DNA from: Draconibacterium mangrovi_A | GTDB taxonomy: Bacteria; Bacteroidota; Bacteroidia; Bacteroidales; Prolixibacteraceae | Assembly (NCBI RefSeq): GCF_037646455.1 | Contig: NZ_JBBIXN010000003.1 | Span: 434,001-498,000, forward strand | Length of the DNA stretch: 64,000 bases | Direction of reading: 5' to 3' | Notes under the pieces: generated by a model | Told to the model about the DNA's origin: nothing | What the model saw: only the letters and a program-made list of their open reading frames with translations | Database searches by the model: none | Shown here: positions 11,001 through 19,900 of the stretch, in pieces | Numbering within the stretch: position 1 is the first letter of the stretch | Layout of the letters: every line of letters starts with the position of its first letter | Position numbers and translations under genes: made by a program

Positions 11001-11716
11001 CTGTCATTCACCTTCTGCAACATTTCGGCTGCAAACTGAAATTCTGGTGAACGGTAAATCATTTCCTGAACACCAAAAATAAATTTGAATTTGGAAGAAT
11101 CACATGCCTGCCCCAATGCCTGAAGTACCTGTAAATCCTGGTTTAGCTTATCAGATGCACTACGCCCTTTTAGATAGGCAAGCATCTCATCAATCACCAC
11201 CATAAAACCTTTATCTGGGAATTTATCTTCAAACTCAGCCATCATTAACTGAAGTTTATTGAAATAAGTCTTGGGGCCATGTCCTTCAAATGAAAACTCT
11301 ACGCCTATTTCTTCTAAATAGTTTTCTATTTGAAAAGTAACCACCTCCCATAAGCTTTCGGTGTTACCTAATTCAAATCGAAGAACTTTAAAGTTACCTG
11401 CAATCTTTTTTAGTTCTTGTTTGGGTTTATCTTCAGCAACCAAGTTAAGTAAGTCAGCGTTTTCAGCAATTAACGACACCAACGACATTAGGTGCGATTT
11501 ACCAGTACCGTAATTTCCGACAACATGTAACCCGAATGTTTCACCAGAACTATTAAAATCCAGATTTCTTACCATCAATGGGATAAGAACATTCTTAAAA
11601 GTTTCAGAAAAAACAAAGGTTTTAACCAGTGATTCCTGATAATCAGTTTCTGAAGTTCGGCTGAACTTTACAACCTCGGTAATAGGTTCAAATTGGATTA
11701 GTTCATTGTATTTCAT
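8057..11716 (-). CDS. BrxC/PglY-like giant P-loop ATPase
   Basis: This 1219-residue ATPase has Walker A GNYGTGKSH at 67-75 and Walker B VVIDEM at 173-178, within an N-terminal NTPase domain. The rest is long and mostly helical, ending in a segment rich in charged helices. The size, the N-terminal P-loop and the methyltransferase neighbours match the BrxC/PglY class of BREX/Pgl systems; I believe this subgroup is annotated DUF6079. Its ATG overlaps the stop of the small upstream gene in a 4-nt overlap, and it is followed after 3 nt by a methyltransferase. It is probably a core scaffold or motor of the system. No PglZ phosphatase or BrxL protease is visible in the window. Confidence 0.8.
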   Translation of the reverse strand: MKYNELIQFEPITEVVKFSRTSETDYQESLVKTFVFSETFKNVLIPLMVRNLDFNSSGETFGLHVVGNYGTGKSHLMSLVSLIAENADLLNLVAEDKPKQELKKIAGNFKVLRFELGNTESLWEVVTFQIENYLEEIGVEFSFEGHGPKTYFNKLQLMMAEFEDKFPDKGFMVVIDEMLAYLKGRSASDKLNQDLQVLQALGQACDSSKFKFIFGVQEMIYRSPEFQFAAEMLQKVNDRYKDIIITKEDVAFIVKNRLLRKDEHQKQKIKVHLDPFLSLFTDMHGRTQDYVELFPVHPTYFENFEKIRIGKSQREILKTLSNQFEEILELNVPTDNPGLLTYDRYWNDIQKNQDLMAIPDVRKVKEITDTITDKIDSYFNGVRTNKKGIAQRIANACAIKILQQELNKQHGTNTEHLVDDLCLTDALADDREFLIDIMDSTAQQLISATAGQYFDKDPNNNEYHLRIEGGINFDQKIKDYALTMSPSQKDDAFYKFLRVNLPLEQDSYRTGFNIWSHTLDWKSHKTFRDGYIFFGNPNEKSTTHPRQHFYMYFMPIFDEEKKRRNHDEDEVYFVFDDISDEFKDAVSLYGAALALEVRSDSSQKAIYRQKIGDLNTKARALFDAEYVQVTKVDYQGKELPLGGYPLPGAGSTKEQIFSDVASLVFDEWFEQEGPEYPKFSQLSNFLSKDNFDRMIKQAFVKIITPEQPNRDGEGILNGLGLWVPGMLDYSHSPYAKSVIQQLKEKGEGKVLNRDDIIEYVDRSDNVWLSKDFGIEADLEFVVMATLAALGEIEITLNSGKSINSTNLKELRDLAKEDFYTFTHIKPPKGLNEAALKTMFVGLLGRDLSKQLKDASTYTSLVSAANDWAKRTVIAKSKIQEGLVYKGIEIITKGEAIHYRAQFDRLSGFCDKLANFNTEAKMKNFQYSIEDINKILEAKPLVEQVESQLEEIDSFKEDISYLQQCHQYVTDVSFKEEIKDTINHLATVLTDDNKSKKDAYKLKLSRLKEQYADWYLKLYLQHRISETDNTKKIALLDSDKKAICDILKDADFLSSGQYIHWHSKVNKLQPADGSVNKSLILVAPYQDFNPLDYAGTETISVDELKTELSELLQQWEETLLDMLDDPMAKKNMKLMSDADNLLLDNFKTGKIQLAKDNALPIRNAIMKLHKGLEKVELTIDALKATFNKPLTPDDAIAAFKKYIDGVASGKERNKIRIILK

Positions 11717-12141
11717 ACTACAATATGGCTTATGTTTTTGATGTTTGTTTTTAGACCTTGCTCAGTTAAAAAGTATAGGTTTTTATTTCTTATATCACCT
11801 TCCCAAAAGAGAAACAGTGGATTTGTCTTTGAATACTGGTCAAGCAGGTTGGCAAAATCTATCTTCAGTTCCGGCTCAAAAAGTATATTAATGTTTTTCA
11901 ACGCTAAAATATTTCCAAATTCCGGGTGATTAATAACTGATTTGTTGAATAACTTTTCTATCAAAAGTTTGGCTTTCATCGACAACCTTTTGTCATCAAG
12001 TATATCTTTTAAGGCTAATGATAATTCAGTACCAACATCGACTGGCAAAATGGAACTAAGCTCTTCACGAAAAATTACAAGTTTATTTCGTGCATCAGAT
12101 TTCAGAAAAGCAATTATGTTGGGTGTTCGAATTTCTTCCAT
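11713..12141 (-). CDS. Small first gene of the BREX-like operon
   Basis: This is a 142-residue protein of unknown function, with no signal peptide or membrane segment. The C-terminal half has a conserved-looking segment, NPLFLFWEGDI followed by LYFLTEQG and ending in NISHIVV. It overlaps the ATPase gene by 4 nt, the tightest coupling in this operon, so it probably partners the ATPase stoichiometrically. Small first genes are also found in BREX loci (BrxA, BrxB, BrxF), but I do not see the P-loop of BrxF and cannot assign it to any of these. It is the first gene of the transcript, about 150 nt downstream of the palindrome at 12,294-12,315. Confidence 0.7.
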   Translation of the reverse strand: MEEIRTPNIIAFLKSDARNKLVIFREELSSILPVDVGTELSLALKDILDDKRLSMKAKLLIEKLFNKSVINHPEFGNILALKNINILFEPELKIDFANLLDQYSKTNPLFLFWEGDIRNKNLYFLTEQGLKTNIKNISHIVV

Positions 12142-12293
12142 TAGTTACTATTTATTAAAATCACAAAAATGCAGAGCTACATTTTAACTGGTTAATTATT
12201 AGAAAAATAGTTAAAGAGACAGTAGTCCGTTGATTTTCGACTGCTAAAAGTAGCGATTGCCGGGAATATTAGCAATTAAATAACCGATAAAAA

Positions 12294-12315
12294 ATTTTGT
12301 CAATATTGACAAAAT
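12294..12315. promoter_or_regulatory. 22-bp perfect palindrome, candidate operator
   Basis: The core TGTCAATATTGACA (12,298-12,311) is extended by A/T pairs into a perfect 22-bp inverted repeat. It lies about 150 nt upstream of the start of the BREX-like operon. Related imperfect copies lie at 14,221-14,234 and 31,486-31,499, also upstream of minus-strand genes of the island. It is a likely binding site for a dimeric regulator; no cognate regulator is identified. Confidence 0.45.
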
Positions 12316-12358
12316 AGTAGTTCAGAAAAAAGCTTTACAATTCTGCTCTTGAGGTATT

Positions 12359-12750
12359 TTGGGAGTATATCATTTTTATAAATCGATCCTGCCCTACTCA
12401 TCAGAATTATGGTCTGTATGGCTGAACTTCAGCTACGCTTTTGCAAACCAATTGCACTTCTGGGCGCTTTTCGTTTCGTCATTTTTATTCAATCTAAACT
12501 TTATGACTGGAGACTCATACATTTCCATATTTAAACACGAATTGACTCATAATCTTTTCGCAATCCTTACTTTTAATAAACCGACAGGTATTACTGTAAA
12601 AGGAGATTTAGGTGGCTTTTTAATTATAGAGGCAAAGGTAATTTCGTGATTACGTTATCTCCTTATTTCTTTCTAACAGTTTCTTCCTTATTTATCCTAA
12701 CATTATCCAATAAAAATGAAATACAACTTAGATTCGGGTTAACTTCATAA
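12359..12750 (+). pseudogene. Frameshifted HEXXH membrane-peptidase remnant
   Basis: A frame opening at a TTG (12,359) encodes hydrophobic sequence and then KHELTHNLFAILTFNKPTGITV. This has an HEXXH-type motif (HELTH) at the start of a membrane helix, as in M50-like peptidases. After GGF at about 12,617 the frame ends at 12,649. The -1 frame, however, continues smoothly as NYRGKGNFVITLSPYFFL and onward to a stop at 12,750. Restoring one T in the run at 12,617-12,621 joins the two halves. The 5' end lacks a convincing ATG and may also be missing. I read it as a decayed gene; a sequencing error in the T run is the alternative. Confidence 0.6.
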
Positions 12751-12764
12751 TCTCAAAGAGATAG

Positions 12765-13058
12765 CTAAGCATTTCTACCACCCAGCCATAATAAATACAA
12801 ACAAATGAATATTAGAAAAGGCAAAAATACACTTCGATTAATTTGTATTGTTTTCTTCAAACCGAACATACCTACTTCTTTTTTAAGAATCTTATATGTC
12901 GCATTGATATAGTAGAAAGTACTATCTATTTCCAACTTAATAGTATCAATGTCCGCCATAAATTTTTCGACATCAAGATTCTCAAATTCTTGATTACATG
13001 TTTGAGATATTGCGTTTACAGGTAATAATAGAATCAAAAATACCAATCCCCTTATCAT
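12765..13058 (-). CDS. Small predicted membrane-anchored exported protein
   Basis: This is a 97-residue protein if translation begins at the ATG at 13,058. A longer form from 13,136 would add 26 hydrophobic residues that hide the signal peptide. The chosen form begins MIRGLVFLILLLPVNAISQT, a plausible signal sequence. It has a polar middle and ends with a hydrophobic helix (FLPFLIFICLYLLWLGG). The family is not recognised. It stands alone between the pseudogene and a divergent gene, so no function is suggested by context. Confidence 0.45.
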   Translation of the reverse strand: MIRGLVFLILLLPVNAISQTCNQEFENLDVEKFMADIDTIKLEIDSTFYYINATYKILKKEVGMFGLKKTIQINRSVFLPFLIFICLYLLWLGGRNA

Positions 13059-13177
13059 TATTTTGACATGTTTAATCGTTATTAATATGAAAACCGTTAT
13101 AACACTAATATCTGCTAACCTAAGGATTAAGAGCAAAATATCCTCCTCCGAGGCTTAATTCTCATAATTCCAGGTAT

Positions 13178-13200
13178 TATCTTTGGTCAATAACAAAGAT
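13178..13200 (+). promoter_or_regulatory. Bacteroidota -7 element with inverted copy
   Basis: TATCTTTG at 13,178-13,185 matches the TAnnTTTG -7 consensus and lies 55 nt upstream of the next plus-strand ATG. An inverted ATCTTTG copy (13,194-13,200 on the minus strand) makes a 7-bp inverted repeat, which could be a second, divergent -10-type element. No clear -33 TTTG is seen at the usual distance. Confidence 0.4.
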
Positions 13201-13239
13201 GAATACAGTACTTTCTAAAAAAAGAACAACGTGAACAAT

Positions 13240-13824
13240 ATGACACCAAAGCAAATCGAAAGAATTCAAATAAAAATCAAGAAGATCCGTGCAGCACTGG
13301 CAGACGAAAAAAGGAAGTTTGGGTGTTATGATGATAGCAGAGGAATGCGATATATACCTCCTCAACTTTTTGTAAAAATTGGAGATTATAAAGGTGGACT
13401 TGTTTATATGAGATGGTTTAAAAAGAACTTTTCTGACGATGCTGGATTCCCTGAATTTTTATTTGAATGGACTCTTATCTTGTTTAAAAATGGCAAACTA
13501 AAAGATGCGGAACAAAAAGCAATTGAAATCTACTTTTCCAACTCTTATCTTTTTGACAAATATTTTGGTAGGGAAATAATCCCAATCGAAAAATATGAAT
13601 ATTCAAATGTTTCGACTGCTGAGTTTGTACAGTATTTCCATTATTCATCGGAACAGAAGGAGTTAGCTGACTTTTCGGAATGGCTTTTGGAATTTGAAAA
13701 ATCAGAAATATTTCAAAATATTAAGGAGAAATACATTGAAATAAGTAAACGGTTATTGCATGAGGAAGATACTGAAATAAGGGGGTATTTATTGGGACAG
13801 CTCAGGCAATTGACAAACTTGTAG
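13240..13824 (+). CDS. Hypothetical soluble protein with TPR-like helices
   Basis: This is a 194-residue soluble protein. I take the ATG at 13,240 rather than the in-frame GTG at 13,231 because it follows the -7 element at a normal leader distance. Residues 70-105 (FEWTLILFKNGKLKDAEQKAIEIYFSN, split here by eye) look like one tetratricopeptide-type helix pair: small and aromatic spacing with a KDAEQKA helix. The C-terminus is helical and acidic. No catalytic motif is seen. It sits between the BREX-like operon and the retron and may be island cargo; no function is inferred. Confidence 0.6.
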   Translation: MTPKQIERIQIKIKKIRAALADEKRKFGCYDDSRGMRYIPPQLFVKIGDYKGGLVYMRWFKKNFSDDAGFPEFLFEWTLILFKNGKLKDAEQKAIEIYFSNSYLFDKYFGREIIPIEKYEYSNVSTAEFVQYFHYSSEQKELADFSEWLLEFEKSEIFQNIKEKYIEISKRLLHEEDTEIRGYLLGQLRQLTNL

Positions 13825-13835
13825 AATCATTTAAA

Positions 13836-14132
13836 TCAGATTTCAGAGCTATTATCCCATTTGGTTCCACGCCAATCGGTTATATAACCTTTGGTTTTAC
13901 ACTTAATGCAAATCCAGTAGATTTCATCACCTTCTTGAATCCAGGTAGGCACAATTAATCCCTCACATCCTTTTTCAATACACCTTATTGTAGGTTCAGC
14001 TTCATAATCACCTGTGCTTGCATCATCAATTAACAATGCAAGAAAATTGGCAAGTTCTCTGGCTTCCTTTGGTATGTCTGTTGAGATATTGCCTTCTTCA
14101 TTTAGAAAATGTTGAAAATTGGTGATGTGCAT
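13836..14132 (-). CDS. Small zinc-ribbon protein
   Basis: This 98-residue soluble protein has a helical N-terminus (KEARELANFLALLIDDAS) followed by a probable zinc ribbon: C-x4-C at CIEKGC and C-x2-C at CIKC, about 25 residues apart. It converges with the preceding gene (11-nt gap). Upstream, at 14,221-14,234, lies one of the TGCCAG-TTTTGACA sites seen elsewhere in the island. The family is not identified; small zinc ribbons of this kind are often accessory nucleic-acid or protein adaptors. Confidence 0.6.
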   Translation of the reverse strand: MHITNFQHFLNEEGNISTDIPKEARELANFLALLIDDASTGDYEAEPTIRCIEKGCEGLIVPTWIQEGDEIYWICIKCKTKGYITDWRGTKWDNSSEI

Positions 14133-14507
14133 CTATTGAAATGTTAGAGTTGCGAATTTACGATTTTTAAAATTGAATTATAGTCGACAAAAAAACGTCT
14201 TGCGATGAAGAATCTATTATTGCCAGTTTTGACATAAATAAAACCAACCTCAAGATAAAATGAATTTTCTCGCTAGGCACATGTGGGGTGTTGCAGGTTT
14301 AATTCAAAAGAAAAAAGAGTACATGTAGTTATTAAAAATCAGAAAAGCTCTTAAAACTTATCCCAGCAATTCTGGCTTAAATTTATGAAAGCATATAGGG
14401 AAGTGGCACAGGGACCTGTTGATAAAAACTAGTTCCTGCAAATCAGTGGTTTATGCTTGGTGTTAATAATTCAATCCCAGATTATATAATTCGTTTACTA
14501 CCTTTAA
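14133..14507. other. Noncoding stretch upstream of the retron
   Basis: No credible gene is seen. It contains the operator-like site at 14,221-14,234 (TGCCAGTTTTGACA followed by TAAATAAAA). It also has an imperfect 7-bp hairpin (CAGGGAC 14,409-14,415 with GTTCCTG 14,432-14,438, one G-U pair) that could belong to the leader of the helicase gene. Confidence 0.4.
14221..14243 (+). promoter_or_regulatory. Operator-like site, copy 2
   Basis: TGCCAGTTTTGACA followed by TAAATAAAA. It is an imperfect palindrome related to the site at 12,298 and to the reverse complement of 31,486-31,499. It lies about 90 nt upstream of the minus-strand zinc-ribbon gene and about 265 nt upstream of the DnaB-like gene. 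Confidence 0.35.
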
Positions 14508-15434
14508 ATGCATCTAAAAAAACCAGACATGAGCGAATACAAAAGCATAAACGACTTGATAAAAAGCAGAGACTCCTTCACTACAAAGAGTTATCATACA
14601 GGTATCGGGGAGTTTTCAAAACTAAGTATTGAATTTAGTCCTGGACAAGTTGTATTAGTAGGTTCTCGTCCTGCAGTTGGTCGCACTATGTTTTTATTGT
14701 TTTTGTATCACGACATTTGGCAGTCAAATGGATTACCTCAAGCATATATTTCCAATGAAGAAAGTGAAGAAAAGCTTCTTCACAAACTAATCGCGACAAC
14801 GACAGGTATTTCAATAAGTAACGTTATTGAGAAATTTGGCTCTCCCAAATTTCCATATAGCGATATTTATTTAAGCAAGGACAATTTAATATTGTTTTCA
14901 CAATCATCCTGGGAAGATTTGCGTGAGGAAATTATGTGGTTAATCAAAGAGAAAGACATCAAGTTTTTCTATCTCGATAAGATTCAAGGATTGCAAACCG
15001 ATGAGACATTCAGGAATCGTGACCAGCAGCTTGGTTTCATTACGAGAGAAATAAAAAAGATTGCGGTACAAAACCAAGTAGTATTTTTTCTTGGATCTTC
15101 ACTGAGCAGGTCTGTTGACCGTAGAGAGGGAAAACAACCATACCTTAGCGACATTCGTGAATCTGGCGCATTAGAAGATTTTTGTGATACCATATTCATG
15201 ATTCACAGACCAGAAGTTTATGGAATTACGGAAGATGAATGTGGAAACAGCCTTATAGGAATTGCCGAAATATTAGTAAAAAAGAACAAACACGGTAGAA
15301 CTGGCGAATTAACATTCAAATTCAACAACCAAATCCCTCGGTTCGAAGAAATAAAAGAGAATAGCCAGTTCAATTTTAGCAATAGATTTAATAATCAAAC
15401 AGGGAACAACACTGATAACGATACACCTTTTTAA
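14508..15434 (+). CDS. DnaB-like helicase-core ATPase, probable retron partner
   Basis: This 308-residue protein corresponds to the RecA-like C-terminal domain of replicative helicase DnaB, without the N-terminal primase-binding domain. The P-loop region reads GSRPAVGRT (52-60), where DnaB has GKT, so the Walker A lysine is replaced by arginine. Other DnaB landmarks are kept: the acidic ISNEES segment (81-86), FYLDKIQGL (Walker B-like), LSDIRESGALEDFCDTIFMIHRPE and KKNKHGRTGE. ATPase activity may be reduced or lost. Its stop codon overlaps the first base of the retron a1 repeat, so it shares a transcript with the msr-msd RNA and reverse transcriptase. I infer it is the retron effector or accessory protein. 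An alternative start is the ATG at 14,529. Confidence 0.8.
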   Translation: MHLKKPDMSEYKSINDLIKSRDSFTTKSYHTGIGEFSKLSIEFSPGQVVLVGSRPAVGRTMFLLFLYHDIWQSNGLPQAYISNEESEEKLLHKLIATTTGISISNVIEKFGSPKFPYSDIYLSKDNLILFSQSSWEDLREEIMWLIKEKDIKFFYLDKIQGLQTDETFRNRDQQLGFITREIKKIAVQNQVVFFLGSSLSRSVDRREGKQPYLSDIRESGALEDFCDTIFMIHRPEVYGITEDECGNSLIGIAEILVKKNKHGRTGELTFKFNNQIPRFEEIKENSQFNFSNRFNNQTGNNTDNDTPF

Positions 15435-15574
15435 ACTGCTGCCCGAAAGACTATGAGTGCATATAACAATCAGCACTGTTGGATGGCGTTTCGCTGTCTG
15501 TAGGTAATTTAAAGGAAATGCGTATTGACTCATTCTTCGCAATACGATTGAAAGAGATAGTTGGGCAGCAGTTT
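15433..15574 (+). ncRNA. Retron msr-msd RNA (a1/a2 bounded)
   Basis: A perfect 12-bp inverted repeat, AAACTGCTGCCC (15,433-15,444) and GGGCAGCAGTTT (15,563-15,574), bounds the whole stretch between the helicase stop and the reverse transcriptase start. This is the place and form of retron a1/a2 ends. Inside are three further hairpins. AGTGC/GCACT is at 15,456-15,477. GATGGCG/CGCTGTC with G-U pairs is at 15,482-15,498. A 7-bp stem, CGTATTG/CAATACG, is at 15,521-15,546. The first two would be msr stems and the last the msd stem. The branching guanosine cannot be assigned with confidence. The RT start codon follows a2 by 11 nt. Confidence 0.8.
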
Positions 15575-15585
15575 TTTATTTAAAT

Positions 15586-16899
15586 ATGAGTAGAAAGTTT
15601 ACCATATCGCAATTTGAGAGATTGAGAAATCAATTTCTATCCATTTATGAACCAATGGAGTTATGTCATCTTCTTGACATAACAATTGCTGATTTATGGA
15701 AGTATACGAAAAATCAAAAATACACCACATTTACTTCCATACATAAAGGGAAAAAGCGAATAGTAGTTGAACCAAATTATGAACTAAAACAGATACAAAG
15801 ACGACTAAACGACTTTTTACAAGCTGTTTATTACTTTCATAAACCTGAGTGTGTTCACGGTTTTATTAAAAGCCCAACGAATTCGAAAGATAAACGCTCC
15901 ATCCTTTCAAATGCATCTCATCATGTTGGGAAAGATTATGTAATCAATGCTGATGTATTTCGGTTTTTTCCATCAGTTACTGGAAAGATGGTGAAGGAAG
16001 TGTTTCTGAATGAACCATTCAACTTCAACGACAACCTGGCTTCAGCAATAGCATTATTGTGCATACAAAAGAATTGGCTGCCTACTGGTGCTCCGACATC
16101 ACCAGCAATTTCAAATCTTGTTTGTTTATCAATAGACGATGAATTAAACAAATTCGCAATTAGTAATGGCTATGAGTATACCCGTTTTGCCGACGATTTG
16201 ACTTTCTCTGGGGATCTTAAACCTGATGTAAATTTCAAAGACGAATTAACCAGTATTCTTGAGAAGTACGGTTTTAAACTGAACTATAAAAAATACCGTG
16301 TTCTTTCTAAACATACTCGCCAAACTGTAACAGGAATTGTGGTAAATGAAAAATTGAATGTTAACCGTGAGTATAAACGAAAACTGAGAGCTGCACGACA
16401 CAACTTAAAAGTAAATGGGATTGAGGCTGTTATTGAAGGAAATCAGCATCTTATAAAATCAGAATATTTCCCTCAAGATGAAATATTAAATAGAATAAGG
16501 GGCAAAACCATTTTTGTTGATAATGTAATCAACTATTCCAACGAAACTGAACTACCAAAAAATTCCATCATTCAGACCAATAAAAATCACTACTTGTTAT
16601 TCGCTGATTTGGAACTGAATGGATTTGTGATTGATGTTTTCGGTGACAAAAAACAAGCTGAAACCAAAATGAATGAACTATGGAACTTCATTTCTTCCCT
16701 CTACAATTATCCTCATGCTAAAATTGTTGAGAAAGTTCAGTCGCTAAGCAAAAAATCGTACAAACTCTCTGAAGCTACACGGTATGATTCGTGCAGCTCT
16801 CAAAGTCAATCTAACGGAATTTATACCGTTGGTCTGGTGGTGTTAAAAAATGAATTTGGGATTGATTGGTATTTAAACCAGCGATGTCTGCAAATATAA
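15586..16899 (+). CDS. Retron reverse transcriptase
   Basis: This 437-residue reverse transcriptase carries retron marks: the NAxxH motif as NASHH (109-113), motif A INADVFRFFPSV (D122), GAPTSPAISN (168-177), the polymerase site YTRFADDLTF (FADD 201-204) and VTG (248-250), which contacts the msr RNA in retrons. The RT core ends near 290. About 130 further residues form a C-terminal extension with LELNGFVIDVF and no recognised motif. It would prime from the upstream msr and copy the msd into multicopy single-stranded DNA. Its neighbours are the DnaB-like gene upstream and a convergent cold-shock-domain gene 8 nt downstream. Retron types are defined by effector, and I do not recall a DnaB-like effector type. 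Confidence 0.92.
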   Translation: MSRKFTISQFERLRNQFLSIYEPMELCHLLDITIADLWKYTKNQKYTTFTSIHKGKKRIVVEPNYELKQIQRRLNDFLQAVYYFHKPECVHGFIKSPTNSKDKRSILSNASHHVGKDYVINADVFRFFPSVTGKMVKEVFLNEPFNFNDNLASAIALLCIQKNWLPTGAPTSPAISNLVCLSIDDELNKFAISNGYEYTRFADDLTFSGDLKPDVNFKDELTSILEKYGFKLNYKKYRVLSKHTRQTVTGIVVNEKLNVNREYKRKLRAARHNLKVNGIEAVIEGNQHLIKSEYFPQDEILNRIRGKTIFVDNVINYSNETELPKNSIIQTNKNHYLLFADLELNGFVIDVFGDKKQAETKMNELWNFISSLYNYPHAKIVEKVQSLSKKSYKLSEATRYDSCSSQSQSNGIYTVGLVVLKNEFGIDWYLNQRCLQI

Positions 16900-16907
16900 C
16901 ATCAAGG

Positions 16908-19900
16908 TTAATCACCATCATCATTGGTAACGGTCCTTATTGGATAGTCTGCTCTTCTTGCATATTTCATTGTCCATCTCCTTTCTAACCACTTAAACTT
17001 ATCTAAATCGTATTGCACATTACATTTTTCACATCTAAAAAGAGTGTCAGATATTTCGGTAACCATATTTTGACACTTGAAGCAATAATATTCTTTCTTT
17101 TCAAGATGGCCATTTTTATTTTTCACATTATCAATTAAAGCTTGATGAGCATATCCACCAGTAAGATTAAGACTGTCCAACCTTCTTTTAAACATATCAT
17201 TTGAACAGCATGTTCCGCAATTATCGCATATGTATAGTCCATTCTCACATTGTTTGGAAACTCTACTATCAATAATGTTAGTACACTCACCATTTAGGCA
17301 ATGATTAAGGTAAATCGTCTTTTTGTAACTCTCACACTTTTCATTTTCACAATGAAAACGAGTATCTCTATATAAAGCAAAATGTGATGTTTGAGTTGGA
17401 TATAACAGCTCTCCACATTCCTCACAATATAACTTCCTCAGTAACCTGTTGAATGCGTTGATATGTCCTAGCAATTTATAATAATGTCCATCGGGGATGT
17501 AATCAATAGGGTTTGTCTTTGTTTCATCAACATTAATCTCAAGGATTTTTAATATATCTAAAAGAGTATAGTACTCCCAGACTTGACGCTCTGAGTCTTT
17601 GTCAATTTTAATTTTTAAATTCAAATGATTTTCTGAACAATTCTCAAAACACTCTTGGTTTGTACACCACCAAAATTCTCTATTAAATTGTTGATGTTTC
17701 TTTTTAGCTTTCCTTCCTTCGCAAAATTGAATACCTTTTGGAACATTGGGCTCACCATCCATATATCTAGAGTATTCTACCAGATGGACATTATTGGTGT
17801 AATGCTTCCTATCATCCAATTCAACAAAAAATCTATTCATTCGTGCGAATTCATATACTTCATTTTTGAATTTAGAAGGAACTCCCCAATGGTTCTTATC
17901 TGGATTCCATTTCCTGTGAGGTAATTTCTTTACTTCATTTTTAAGATGCTCGAAATTGGGATTCTTTTCATGAAAAGTATATACTCCCCCATAATAACTT
18001 TTACCTTCTCTTTCAAAAGCTGCTTGAAATTCAATGGCATAATAAAATTTTAAGCTATCTCCTGGGAATGAAATTTGCTTCACCTTCCCTTCAGTATTCC
18101 AGTTCCAGTGAGCCAACATTCGACCTTCGCATTTATCAAAATAATTTTCAACTAGAAATTTCTTTTTACTGTTTCGCTTCAAGTCTTTTAAAATCAGATC
18201 ACTTTCGAATTCAAAACTACCTTTCTTTATAAAGCTACTTATTGCCTCAATGATTATATGTGTCGAAATATCAAGAACAAAGTCATTCCCAAATTGCTCA
18301 TTTGTTAAATACAGATCTATATCTGCCCTTACAAGCTTTTCGATATAATCAAACGAAAAATCTATTTGCCCAATATGTTTTAAATAGAATAGTCTTTTAA
18401 AAATACGCACTTGTTCTTCTGGAGAGAAAAAAATGAACTTTCTTCTGATTAATTCGAGGTTCAATTCTTCTCGAGCTCCAATATGCCATAAAATCAAATT
18501 AATGAATTCATTTTCTAATGCTACAAGTTGATCGGCATTGTTCTGGTTAAGTTCTATAAATTTCTCAACTAAAACCATTAAAGAATTAAAATCATTTCGA
18601 TTATTGATTGTTTTATAACTATCAAGTTTTTTCAGCAGTAAATTAGCGATCTCAGTTTCTGAGATTATTTCATCTTCTATCCAATAATCAATTTCACTAC
18701 TTCTAAAAGACTCTTCACCAATATATGATAACAAAAATTCCTCTGGAACTCTTATTCCCAATTTTTCTTTCCATAGTTCATAATACTCGTCATCGGTATG
18801 TTCCTCAAATATTTTTTTGTCAAATTCCGCATAAAAGTCAGAACAACTCTCCTTACAATTTTTTAGCACGAATTTGTACTCTCTCTTATTAAACCAAGAT
18901 TCAAGAATCAGATGTTTTATAGGTTTTGGAAAACTTTCATGCCTTAATAAATTTTCACATTGTCTATCGTTCAATGCTTCTATATTCTCAGTAATTTGAA
19001 TTGACACATCATCAATAATCCCTTTTAACCATAACTTTGACAAATCATTTACATTAAGACTTATTAAAATCAAATCAATCAATTCTTTATTTAAGTCCTC
19101 TACAATTTCTTTCGTTATAAAGTCAGGGTGTTCACTTATTATACTTTGAATTTTATTCGCAGGCTCCTCAAAATTAACAACTTGATTTCTCACAAACTCT
19201 AATAGATACTTTTTGTATGATGTTTTTGCTAATCGATTCAAGTCCATTAATACTTTCTCTTTAAACCTTGAACAGCTAATCGATTCAAGAATTTCAGCAA
19301 ACTCACAAAACCAAGAATAGTTAAAACGTCCTTCTATTTTCTTTAAACAAGCAATCAAAATTAAATTCCGATTTGACTCCTCTTTTATTCTTTTTACAAC
19401 TTTTAATGAAGAAATTATGTCTAAATTGCTTTTAAAGTTTTCAAGGGTTGGTTCGTAACTTTCTATTGCACCACCTATCCAAATTTGAATTTGAATATCC
19501 CCATCTAACTTTTGAAGCCTTTCACATATCTGCCTGTTTATTAACGATTTAATACTTTCATTGATTTGTTTACTTAAAAACGAATAAAGAATATTATTTC
19601 GCAATGACTTATCATCATGAACATCTACCAATTTGTTTTTCACTGCATGTATAATGATATCAGAATTAAAGTCTGGTGGGACTTGAGATAATGCTAACTC
19701 TAATACATTATAGCTTTTATAATCAACCCTAATATTATAATCATCTGGTAATAAACTAAATAATTCCTCCCAACTTTTCTCTTCATCATATTTAAAATAA
19801 CCACAATTAATTGCGCTAAGCTTATTTCTTTGAGTGGCAGTATTGAACTCAAGCAATTCTCGTTGGAACCTTTCGTGAATACTATCTGATTTATTCCAGT

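Noticed and set aside
12298..12311. Palindrome as transposon inverted-repeat end
   Set aside because: No transposase or target duplication beside it, and related sites occur upstream of other operons, which fits an operator better.
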